Source: Chloroflexota bacterium
Lineage (GTDB): Bacteria > Chloroflexota > UBA11872
DNA length: 64,000 bases
Assembly (NCBI GenBank): GCA_022824865.1
Contig: JAJDZD010000025.1
Location: 1-64,000 of the forward strand
Direction: 5' to 3'
The position numbers and the translations under genes were made by a program. The number at the start of each line of letters is the position of its first letter. Within the stretch, counting starts at the first letter, position 1. The notes beneath the pieces were generated by a model that was not told the origin of the DNA, did not search any database, and was given only the letters and a program-made list of their open reading frames with translations. Shown here piece after piece: positions 50,186-57,816 of the stretch.

Positions 50186-51852
50186 CTAGCCAAACTCCCC
50201 GGGCTTGATCGGGTTCGGGCGCTCCTGCCACCAGTTGCGGAGCTCTTGCCACGACTCGTGGGACTGTTCCAGGGCACGATCTGCCGATCTCAGCGTCTGC
50301 TCGATGCCGTCATCAATGCTGAACTCGCCGAGCAGGATTGCCGACAGATTCTGGATGCGCGGACTTCCGCCGCGCTGCCAATCGCGCCACGCGGGATGCG
50401 CCATCTGCGCCGACCGCGCGTCCGGCTGGTCGAAGAAGTCCTTCATCATGGCGTGGTTCTCCGGCGGTCCCGCCGCGTATTCCGGCGATGCCAGGACGTC
50501 CTTCCTGATCGGCACCGATCCCCGATCGATAGCGACCCGTCCTTGGACTTCCCGGCCGGCAAAGAATAAGCAGATCTCCACACACGCTTCCAGGTTGCCG
50601 CGCGTCTCGGCAGAATTCGTCACGAGGTGCGGTTGCATGGTCATGGCGTATGGCGCGGGCCCGCGCGGGCCTTCCACCGTTGGCATTCGCGACCACCGAA
50701 ACCGGTCCTTGATCCGCGTCGCGAAGGTGCCAACCGATCCCGCCGACCTGACCATCACGCGTCCGGCGGAGAACGGATCGCCAAACTCACCGGCCAGCTC
50801 CCTCGTCTCGGAAACCTGCGGCGCCGCGCCATGGGTATGGATCAGGTCATTGACAAGGCGGATCCCGGCGTCACCCCCGCTGTCCCACATCGTCGTCCGC
50901 AAGCCGTCGGCCGATCGGTAATGCAGATTGGGATCGTCGGCAAGCGCCCACCCCCACGAGTTCCACATCCCGTACCAGCTCCCGTTCGCAAGCAGCCCCC
51001 ACTGCTGCGCTTCGGGGTCGGTCGCCTTTTGGAGTGCCTCCAGGAATTCTGTCTGGATTCCCCACCGACCCGGCGTCGGCCACTCGATTCCGGCCTGCTC
51101 CATGATGTCAAGGTTGATGATCTGGGTATTCAGATTGCCCTGGTAGGGCAGACCGAACATGGGACCCCGAAGGCCGTCCAGGTGCCCGATGGGCAGGGTG
51201 TCGGTAAACGTCAGATCGTTCGTATCCGGATAGAAGTAATAGTCGTGCGGATTGAACGTGTCGAACTTGCGAACGACGTCATCGATCTGCAGGAAGCCGC
51301 CTGACGCCTGGAAGCGCGACTTGAACCATCCGGATAAGAGCGCTAACTCGCCCGCCGTGCCGGCGACCATCTGAATACTGAAGGATTCCTCGTAGGTGTG
51401 AGGCTAAGGCACAAACTTGATATGGATGTGGGGCACCGTCTGCGCAAATCGGTCCAGGCCCCATCCCATCGCGGCGCCGCGCGGACCCGACGTGTGGTCG
51501 TGTACGAATACGACGGTTACGGGCGGACGCTGCGCCTCGACCTCGACGACTTTCTCGACGACTTTTTCTACTTCCTTGGTGACGACCTTTTCGACAACCT
51601 TCTCGACCGGGACCTCGACAACCTGCTTGACCTCAACCACCTTCTCGATTGGAACTTCCTCACGGACGACATTCACGACCTCTTGGGTCACGACTCGCTC
51701 GACCTGCTGCGTGACGATCTTCTCGACCGGCACTTCCTTCACCACAACTCTTTCGACTGGAACTTCCTTGGTAATGATCTTCGGCTCAGCCTCGCCTCAG
51801 GCCGCCAGCGCCGCGACGCCCGCCGCGCTAATGCCCAGTCCACCGGCGATGA
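50186..51852 (-). pseudogene. Decayed ABC sugar-binding lipoprotein gene with three lesions
   Basis: One frame runs from 51852 to 50186 and is homologous to the intact binding protein at 53295. First, about 150 bp corresponding to 54911-55060 are missing, removing its start codon and twin-arginine region, so the leader joins directly to IAGG of the signal peptide. Second, the lipobox Cys codon is TGA (51797-51799) where the paralogue has TGC. Third, TAG (51404-51406) replaces the Gln codon in KFIPQNTIF. The ORF track shows the parts as 51404..51745 and 50186..51370. It keeps the VPVEK-rich linker and a solute-binding C-terminal domain. Confidence 0.88.
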
Positions 51853-51866
51853 AGCACCGCGCACCC

Positions 51867-52015
51867 TAGGGAAGCCGCCGGACAATGTCAGTCCCGTCCC
51901 TCTCCGCCCCTGCCAAGTCGACTCCCTGAACCCCGAAGCTACCCCGCGCCTGCCCGACCGGACCACAGCGGCCATCGGGACTCGGACGCCGCCGGCTTCG
52001 CGCCCATGGCATGTC
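51867..52015. repeat. Duplicated binding-protein/dioxygenase intergenic region, copy B2
   Basis: About 145 bases match 55077-55215, including GGAAGCCGCCGGACAATGTC, ACCACAGCGGCCATCGGGAC and TCGGACGCCG. It flanks the decayed binding protein as copy B3 flanks the intact one, so the segment was duplicated together with the gene. The dioxygenase half is not present here. Confidence 0.85.
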
Positions 52016-52045
52016 GCGTGGAGCGCTGGATCTGACCCTTGTCCG

Positions 52046-53224
52046 CTAGTGATCCGCGCCGATTCGGGCCAGTTCCTGTGGAAGCCACTCCGGATAGCGT
52101 AGGTCCATCGGCGCCGGATCCGGCTCACCCAAGCCGGCCTGCGTCCGCGCCTGCAGCAATGGATGTGCGCCCCGACGCATCGGAAATCGCACTCGGCGCT
52201 CGGTGAAATGCGATTCCCACGCCCCGAGCAGCATCTCCATCACGGCCAGGCCCTCTTCGCCGCTGTTCTCGTGCGGTCGATCTTGATCGAGCGCATGGAC
52301 CGTCTCATCGGCCATCCACAAGTCGCCTCCCGGCTCATCCAGGTAGTCCACCCCGTGCAGGATTCGGTCGGCGGGCGTAAGCGCCAGCAGTTCCCAGTTG
52401 ACGTCCTCAACCCGCCAGTCGCGCCCGCGGCGCACCTGCATGTTCATTTGGTTGTAGAGGCAGATGGCGCCGTCTTCGCCGTAGATCTTGATGTGGCCCC
52501 AGCCGCGGTTGGACTCGCTGCGCCGGTGAAACTCGGCAAATACGGTCCCGCCACCTTCAAAGTCATACACCGCCGAGATGTTCTCGCCCGCAATCCACCC
52601 AAAGCCGTACGGTCCGGCGATCACGCCTTCCGGGCCGGTGGGTTCGCCAGCGGTGGTGCAGATGGCCGAGACGCTGCGCGCCCGGCCAAGGAAAGCGCGC
52701 GTGCCATTCAGGCGGTGGGTCCCGATGTTCATGAGGTCATAACCGCCGTAGTAGCCCTTGCCCCGGAGCTTGATCGTCGTGATCGGTCCGATCTCACCGG
52801 CCTCGATCATGCGCCTGGCTACTCGAAAAGGTGGCGTACAGCGGAATTGATGGTGAACGGCCAGCAGCGTGCCGGTTCGAGCCGCCGCAGCCACCATCCG
52901 ATCGGCATCGTCGAGACTGGTGGCCATCGGCTTTTCCACATCGATCGCGCGCGGCGGTCGGTGCGCCAACACCCCCATCGTCAACGGCGCATGCAGATCG
53001 GTGCGTGTGGGAATGCTGACGATGTCGGGGTCCTCCCGGTCGAGCATCGCTCGGTAGTCACCATACGTCCGGTCCACGCCGAGTTCCTGCGAGGCGTGCG
53101 CCAGCCGTGCGGCGTCCATGTCACACAGCGCCACGAGGTCGATACGTGGATGCTGACGATAGGCGCGGCCGTGCTTGAGGCCACGCGGGCCAACACCCAG
53201 GATTGCCGCACGATACGTCGCCAT
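52046..53224 (-). CDS. Gfo/Idh/MocA family oxidoreductase
   Basis: A 392-residue NAD(P)-dependent sugar or cyclitol dehydrogenase-like protein. The N-terminal Rossmann fold shows AAILGVGPRGLKHGRAYRQH (about 5-24) and IDVEKPMATSLDDADRMVAA (about 93-112, conserved EKP). The C-terminal domain has GYDLMNIGTHRLNGTRAFLG and a long beta-sheet region. ATG 53224 is fixed by GGAGGT about 6 bases upstream; the ORF track begins two codons earlier. It lies downstream of the intact binding protein on the same strand, so it may oxidise the imported solute. Confidence 0.87.
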   Translation of the reverse strand: MATYRAAILGVGPRGLKHGRAYRQHPRIDLVALCDMDAARLAHASQELGVDRTYGDYRAMLDREDPDIVSIPTRTDLHAPLTMGVLAHRPPRAIDVEKPMATSLDDADRMVAAAARTGTLLAVHHQFRCTPPFRVARRMIEAGEIGPITTIKLRGKGYYGGYDLMNIGTHRLNGTRAFLGRARSVSAICTTAGEPTGPEGVIAGPYGFGWIAGENISAVYDFEGGGTVFAEFHRRSESNRGWGHIKIYGEDGAICLYNQMNMQVRRGRDWRVEDVNWELLALTPADRILHGVDYLDEPGGDLWMADETVHALDQDRPHENSGEEGLAVMEMLLGAWESHFTERRVRFPMRRGAHPLLQARTQAGLGEPDPAPMDLRYPEWLPQELARIGADH

Positions 53225-53234
53225 TACCACACCT

Positions 53235-53250
53235 CCAGGTCACAACCTGG
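53235..53250 (-). promoter_or_regulatory. Hairpin overlapping the oxidoreductase ribosome-binding site
   Basis: CCAGGT-TGTG-ACCTGG is a perfect 6-bp stem with a 4-base loop on the minus strand. Its last GG is also the start of the GGAGG Shine-Dalgarno of the oxidoreductase, so folding could limit translation. It also lies after the binding-protein stop, so it could instead be an intercistronic processing or terminator stem. Confidence 0.4.
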
Positions 53251-53294
53251 ACCTACCAGCGGATCAGGTCGAGCCCGTCGCGGACCGCTGCCGA

Positions 53295-54953
53295 CTAGCG
53301 CGGCACGTCGCCCTTGTCGAGCTGCTCTTGCCAGCGGGCCAGCATGCGGTTGACCTTTTCCGCCGCATCGAGCATGGACTGAACCGGATCGGCTTCACCG
53401 ACAAGCGCTTTGTCCAGAACCGGCCGCCACTCGGCGCGCAGCTCCAGAAAATTGCCGCCCGGCACGTACCACTGGTCGTGCCGCACGTGGGGCGACGCGG
53501 GGTAGGTGAACAGATGGTGCATTCCTTCGGGCGGTGGCGCCGTGGCCGCCGCGTCGTCCGCCACGGCCTTGAAGCACGGCATGTGGCCACGGTCGATCCC
53601 CACACGGCCTTGCACTTGCGGCCCGGCGAGGAAATGGGCCCAGGCCACGGCCTGCTCTTCCACGCCGGTCGTGGTGGCGGACCGCGCCACCAGATGCGCC
53701 TGGTCGTTCAGCACGAAGTTGGCGTGATCGGTCACATTGCCCCAAACCATTGGACCCAGTGACCACCGGAACCGGTCCCGGATCCGCGGAATCGCAAACC
53801 CGGTGCTGTAGACGCGCCCGCCGATCCAGAAGACCTGATTGCCGGCCGCGAACGGACTGCCGAACTCGCCCGCCACGTCGGGCCGTTGTTCGGGAGTGAA
53901 GGACACCCCATGCTCGTAGATCAGATCGACAATCCACTTCCACCCCTGCGGGCCGTCGCCCAGCGCCGGTCCCCACACCTGGGCGCCATCGTTGCCCCGG
54001 GGGCGCTCGGCTTGGTTGTTGTAGCCAAACGCGGCCGGAAATACGTAGAACTGCTCGCTACGATCCGAGTTGATACCGTAGACCCCTGTGTCAGGGTCGG
54101 TTACGCGCTTCGCCGCTTCTAAGAGGTCGTCGTAGCGCCAGCCCTCCACCGGCTCATCCACGCCCGCCGCCGCCAGCGCGTCGATGTTGTAAAGCATCCC
54201 GCCGATCACGGTCTGGAACGGCATCCCATGCTGCGGCCCGTGCATCGTGCGATCGTACGGGTATGACTCGTCCTTGTTATCGGAGTACGAGTCCGGGATG
54301 AACCAATAATTGTCCGGATCGTGGTCGTCGCGTTTGTCCAGCAGGTCGTTGATAAGGAGCCACGATTCACCTTCGATGTGCCGCTGATACGTGCCGCCGT
54401 TGAGCAGGTTCACCTCAGACAGCGTCCCTGCGGCCGCCTCGATCGCAATCTTCTCGTAAAAAATGGTGTTCTGTGGGATGAACTTGATCTTGATGTCGGG
54501 CCGCTCAACCGCAAATCGCTCGATTCCCCACTGCATCGCCTTCCCACGGGGACCGGACGTGTGATCAGTGGCGAATTCAATCTTCACGGTTCGCTGTTCG
54601 GGCTGGGCCTCCACCATGACTTGAACTTCGCGGGTGACGACTTTTTCGACGACCGTTTCGCGTTCGACGATCTGTGTCACCACGCGTTCGACCGGCACCT
54701 CGACCTGCTGGGTCACGACCTTTTCTTGCGTCACGATCCGTTCAACTGGGACTTCCTTGACCTCGGTCCTTGTAACCACGGTCTCGACCGGGACTTCCTT
54801 CACCACAATCTTCTCGACGGGGACTTCCTTCGTAACGATCTGAGGTTCGGCCTCACCGCAGGCCGCCAGTGCCGCAATGCCCGCTGCGCTCACTCCCACC
54901 CCGCCGGCGATTCGCAGCAACTGACGCCGGGTCATTCGCGAGTCCTTGCGCAT
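53295..54953 (-). CDS. Tat-exported ABC carbohydrate-binding lipoprotein with VPVEK-repeat linker
   Basis: A 552-residue SBP_bac_1-type binding protein. GGGGAGG 8 bases before ATG 54953 sets the start; the ORF track is 40 residues longer. The N-terminus has a twin-arginine signal with lipobox (TRRQLLRIAGG ... AALAAC, Cys about 32). A linker of about 70 residues is built of VPVE(K/R/T)-type repeats (KEVPVEKIVVKEVPVETVV). The binding domain begins near TVKIEFATDHTSGPRGKAMQ and includes VNLLNGGTYQRHIEGES. No permease is adjacent, so it may share a transporter elsewhere. It is divergent from dioxygenase 3 and upstream of the oxidoreductase. Confidence 0.88.
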   Translation of the reverse strand: MRKDSRMTRRQLLRIAGGVGVSAAGIAALAACGEAEPQIVTKEVPVEKIVVKEVPVETVVTRTEVKEVPVERIVTQEKVVTQQVEVPVERVVTQIVERETVVEKVVTREVQVMVEAQPEQRTVKIEFATDHTSGPRGKAMQWGIERFAVERPDIKIKFIPQNTIFYEKIAIEAAAGTLSEVNLLNGGTYQRHIEGESWLLINDLLDKRDDHDPDNYWFIPDSYSDNKDESYPYDRTMHGPQHGMPFQTVIGGMLYNIDALAAAGVDEPVEGWRYDDLLEAAKRVTDPDTGVYGINSDRSEQFYVFPAAFGYNNQAERPRGNDGAQVWGPALGDGPQGWKWIVDLIYEHGVSFTPEQRPDVAGEFGSPFAAGNQVFWIGGRVYSTGFAIPRIRDRFRWSLGPMVWGNVTDHANFVLNDQAHLVARSATTTGVEEQAVAWAHFLAGPQVQGRVGIDRGHMPCFKAVADDAAATAPPPEGMHHLFTYPASPHVRHDQWYVPGGNFLELRAEWRPVLDKALVGEADPVQSMLDAAEKVNRMLARWQEQLDKGDVPR

Positions 54954-55076
54954 ATCGAACGCCTCCCCCTCCACGCGCCGCATCCACTCGACGCCGTAAG
55001 CCAAACTACGATGCGGGCACGAAAACTTCAACCACGAATCTCCCGGTCCCCAATCACCCCTGAAGCACCGCACGGC

Positions 55077-55267
55077 ATTGGGAAGCCGCCGGACAATGTC
55101 GGTCTCTTCCGTCTCTCCCCCTGCCAGATCGACTCCGTGAACCCCGCAGCTAACCCGCGCTCGCCCGACAGGACCACAGCGGCCATCGGGACTCGGACGC
55201 CGTCGGCTTCTCTCACGAGGCTCTGTACTCGCTCGACAGAGCAGACTAGAATCCGGCGACGAGGCCT
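55077..55267. repeat. Duplicated intergenic region, copy B3 (reference copy)
   Basis: This is the complete version of the duplicated segment. Its left part (55077-55215) matches B2, and its right part (about 55135-55267) matches B1. It separates the intact binding protein and the intact dioxygenase. Confidence 0.85.
55220..55252 (+). promoter_or_regulatory. Promoter of dioxygenase 3 with operator-like inverted repeat
   Basis: TGTACT (55224-55229), 17 bases, TAGAAT (55247-55252). GCTCTGT (55220-55226) and ACAGAGC (55236-55242) form a perfect 7-bp inverted repeat with a 9-base gap lying across the -35 and spacer, as an operator would. The inverted repeat is lost in copy B1, while the hexamers are kept. 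Confidence 0.45.
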
Positions 55268-56257
55268 ATGCCCTTCGGTGCCGAATCAATGAGCCTCACT
55301 CCCGAGCAACTCGATCACTTCCAGCGTGAAGGCTACGTGGTGGCCAGGAACGTGCTTGTTCCTGACAAAGATCTTCAGCCCGTTATCGATGAGTACGCTG
55401 AAGTCCTTGATCGGATGGCTCGGCGCATGCACGCCGCCGCCGAGATCCGGAGCACCTATGCCGAGTTGCCGTTCGAGCAGCGCGCGATCGCCGTCGTCAA
55501 GGACGCTGGCGCCTTGGACCAGCAAGCTTTCGACATCAGCTTTCCAGCTCACAGTGCATTGAAGCCCGACACCGGGTTCCACTTTGGACCGGCGATCTTT
55601 GGCCTGCTCCGCAATCGGCGGATGCTCGACGCGGTCGAGTCCATCATCGGACCGGAAATCACGTCCAATCCGATCCAACACGTGCGCATGAAGGTGCCCG
55701 AGCACCTCATTCATCCCGACAAGCGCACCAGCCTGAACGCGCAGACCGGGTGGCATCAGGACAACGGGGTGGTGCAAACCGAGGCGGATAGCTCCGACCT
55801 GCTGACGGTCTGGTTTCCGCTCACCGAGTCAAGCCTGCGCAACGGTTGCCTCATGGTTGTGCCGCGCAGTCATGTCGAGGGGCTGCGCGTCCACTGTTCC
55901 GATTCGCGCCAGAGCCAGATTCCGGACCAGTTGATCCCGAAGGAGCGCATTCGGCCGCTCCCCATGGCTCCGGGCGACGTCCTCTTCATGCACCAGCGCT
56001 GCATGCACGCCTCGTTGGCCAACGTCAGCAACGAGATTCGCTGGAGTCTCGATATCCGGTACCACCCGACCGGCCAGCCGTCCGGGCGTGACTACTACCC
56101 CAGCTTCGTCGCGCGCAGCCGAGCCAACCCCAATTCCGAGCTACGCGACCCCGACGCCTGGCGTCAGAGCTGGCTTGACGTCCGTCGGCGCATCCTGGCG
56201 GTCAACCAGCCGCTGGGTTTCGATCGCTGGGACGGAACGCACGAACTCTGCGCCTAG
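55268..56257 (+). CDS. Phytanoyl-CoA dioxygenase family protein (3)
   Basis: A 329-residue PhyH dioxygenase, the intact relative of the fragment at 43629. The metal site is GWHQDNG (about 160-166), and the distal His and Arg are in CMHASLANVSNEIRWSLDIRY (about 242-262). LRNGCLMVVPRSHVEGL is the family block. MPFGAESMSL at the N-terminus is conserved in the fragment, which supports ATG 55268, although ATG 55289 is possible. It is divergent from the sugar-binding protein, suggesting that uptake and oxidation are linked. Confidence 0.88.
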   Translation: MPFGAESMSLTPEQLDHFQREGYVVARNVLVPDKDLQPVIDEYAEVLDRMARRMHAAAEIRSTYAELPFEQRAIAVVKDAGALDQQAFDISFPAHSALKPDTGFHFGPAIFGLLRNRRMLDAVESIIGPEITSNPIQHVRMKVPEHLIHPDKRTSLNAQTGWHQDNGVVQTEADSSDLLTVWFPLTESSLRNGCLMVVPRSHVEGLRVHCSDSRQSQIPDQLIPKERIRPLPMAPGDVLFMHQRCMHASLANVSNEIRWSLDIRYHPTGQPSGRDYYPSFVARSRANPNSELRDPDAWRQSWLDVRRRILAVNQPLGFDRWDGTHELCA

Positions 56258-56316
56258 ACGCGCCGGCCGTTCACCTGTAGGCGCAGTAGAGCCCTCTGGA
56301 CTCCCGCAGAAACGAA

Positions 56317-56360
56317 CGGTCCGACTGACCCCAACTGGCGCGGGTCCTGAGGTCGGACCG
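56317..56360. terminator. Bidirectional stem-loop between convergent genes
   Basis: CGGTCCGAC and GTCGGACCG form a perfect 9-bp outer stem. GACCC and GGGTC add a 5-bp inner stem with a 10-base loop. It lies between the ends of dioxygenase 3 and the DegT aminotransferase, where a shared terminator is expected. There is no U tract. Confidence 0.55.
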
Positions 56361-56363
56361 GCG

Positions 56364-57653
56364 CTAGCGCCCGATCAAAGCCTTCCGCTGGTCCCAGACC
56401 TTGTGGAAGGCATCCAGGTACTGGTCGATCAGCTCGGATTGGTCGCCTCGCAAAGCGGCCGCCCCCATGACTTCCAGTTCACTGGTCGCGCAGCGTGCTT
56501 CAGCCACCGGGCAATCGCCCGCGTGGTACAGCTCAGCGGAGCGCTCGTTCAGCGCCCAGGGCATGCCTTCGCCGTAGAAATAGTGCCGCTCCTGGAATCG
56601 CGCTCGCAGGTGAATTGGCGTTCGCACGTACCCCAGCGTTATCTGCACGCCCTCGGCGGCGACGGCCTCCACGAAAGCCTCCCTCATCAGTCCCTCGGCT
56701 TCCTCGGGAACGAATGACGGGCAGTACTTGTGATAGCAGTGCTCGGCGCCCTGCAGCTCAACCACGGGGCTGATGCAAGGAATGTCGCTGAGTCCGTCCG
56801 AAAGCCGGTGATGATTCGCGCGCCGCGCCAGGTTCCAATCGGGCAGAAAGTCCAACTGCCGGTTCACGATGACGGCTGCCATCGGGTGCATGCGGAACGT
56901 GTAGGTCAGGTTGTTCATGTAGCGCGCCACCTCGGGGTCCGAGATGTCGCGTTCCTGGCGCCGTTGATGCGAGCCGATTTCGATCAGGCGCTGCCACATC
57001 GCGTCGTCGTCCGTAACCACGCAGCCGCCATCGCCGCCGATAATCTGCTTGCCGTTGCCGAAGCTGAAGCACGCCAGGTCGCCCAGCGTCCCAACCTCGC
57101 GGCCGTGGTAGAACGCGCCCATCGCCTGGGCGCAGTCTTCGATCACCGGAAGGCCGTGCCGACGCGCGATCGCAACAATCGGGTCCATGTCAGCCGGATG
57201 CCCATAGATGTGGACGACCAGGATGGCCTTCGTGCGCTCGGTTATCGCCGCTTCGATGGTGTCCGGACGCATGGTGAATGAGTCAGGATCGATATCGGCG
57301 AACACGGGCGTTCCGAGTTGATGCAGAACCGGCGACACCGTTTGCGGCCACGTGTATGGCGACACCACCACCTCGTCCCCAGCGCCCACGCCTGCCGCGT
57401 ACAACGCCATCTGGATCGCGGCGGTGCATGAGTTGCTGGTTACCGCATGTTGGCGACCCAGGTAGTCGCTGATGTGGGCTTCAAGTGAGGCAATTGGACC
57501 TCCGGCGGGCATCGAATCGAGATATGAGACATCCGTCTGCGACGTCCGGATTGCCTCGTGCAGGTCGCGGATCTCCGGCTCGCCGATATGCGGCCAGAGC
57601 GGACGTTCAATTGTTACGGAGGGCTCGCCGCCCAGCACGGCCAGTTCACTCAT
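56364..57653 (-). CDS. DegT/DnrJ/EryC1/StrS family aminotransferase
   Basis: A 429-residue PLP enzyme of the sugar/cyclitol aminotransferase group. It shows GGPIASLEAHISDYLGRQHA (about 51-70), SNSCTAAIQMAL, PYTWPQTVSPVL, VIEDCAQAMGAFY (about 169-181) and the PLP-Lys block CFSFGNGKQIIGGDGG (about 192-207), where the Lys is present. AGGTGAGG lies before the ATG. The family makes amino sugars or aminocyclitols from keto-sugars. It is last in the minus-strand unit with gamma-glutamyltransferase, though a strong stem-loop separates the two. Confidence 0.9.
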   Translation of the reverse strand: MSELAVLGGEPSVTIERPLWPHIGEPEIRDLHEAIRTSQTDVSYLDSMPAGGPIASLEAHISDYLGRQHAVTSNSCTAAIQMALYAAGVGAGDEVVVSPYTWPQTVSPVLHQLGTPVFADIDPDSFTMRPDTIEAAITERTKAILVVHIYGHPADMDPIVAIARRHGLPVIEDCAQAMGAFYHGREVGTLGDLACFSFGNGKQIIGGDGGCVVTDDDAMWQRLIEIGSHQRRQERDISDPEVARYMNNLTYTFRMHPMAAVIVNRQLDFLPDWNLARRANHHRLSDGLSDIPCISPVVELQGAEHCYHKYCPSFVPEEAEGLMREAFVEAVAAEGVQITLGYVRTPIHLRARFQERHYFYGEGMPWALNERSAELYHAGDCPVAEARCATSELEVMGAAALRGDQSELIDQYLDAFHKVWDQRKALIGR

Positions 57654-57766
57654 CGCGCCTCACCTTTCGCCTGGTGACTGTTCGCCCTCGAATCATCGTC
57701 GACCCAATCTTCCGCGCTCGCCTCAATACCGGCAAACGCGAGCCGTGAGTCCGTCCTCCTCCGCGA

Positions 57767-57811
57767 GTTCGAGTCAGTCGCCAACGCTCGACAGCGAGCG
57801 ACGACTCGAAC
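57767..57811 (-). terminator. Strong intercistronic stem-loop after gamma-glutamyltransferase
   Basis: GTTCGAGTC pairs with GACTCGAAC (9 bp), GTCGC with GCGAC (5 bp) and CGCT with AGCG (4 bp), with only small bulges. It begins 6 bases after the stop codon at 57817. No U tract follows. It may terminate or stabilise the upstream mRNA. The remaining about 110 bases to the DegT start show no promoter I trust. Confidence 0.6.
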
Positions 57812-57816
57812 ATCCA

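Larger units (their letters stand above)
54954..55267. other. Divergent intergenic region between binding protein and dioxygenase 3
   Basis: These 314 bases hold no gene. On the minus strand TTGAAG (55026-55031), 17 bases and TAGTTT (55003-55008) could be the binding-protein promoter. It lies exactly in the part deleted from the decayed paralogue. The other half is repeat B3 with the dioxygenase promoter. Confidence 0.45.

Noticed and set aside
51797-51799. TGA at the lipobox Cys as selenocysteine
   Set aside because: A lipobox Cys must be lipidated, the gene also has a TAG and a lost start, and no SECIS-like stem was seen after the codon.
54600-54860. Plus-strand ORF rich in Thr/Ser opposite the VPVEK linker
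   Set aside because: It is the antisense of the repeat linker; the minus-strand frame has the signal peptide, Shine-Dalgarno and binding domain.
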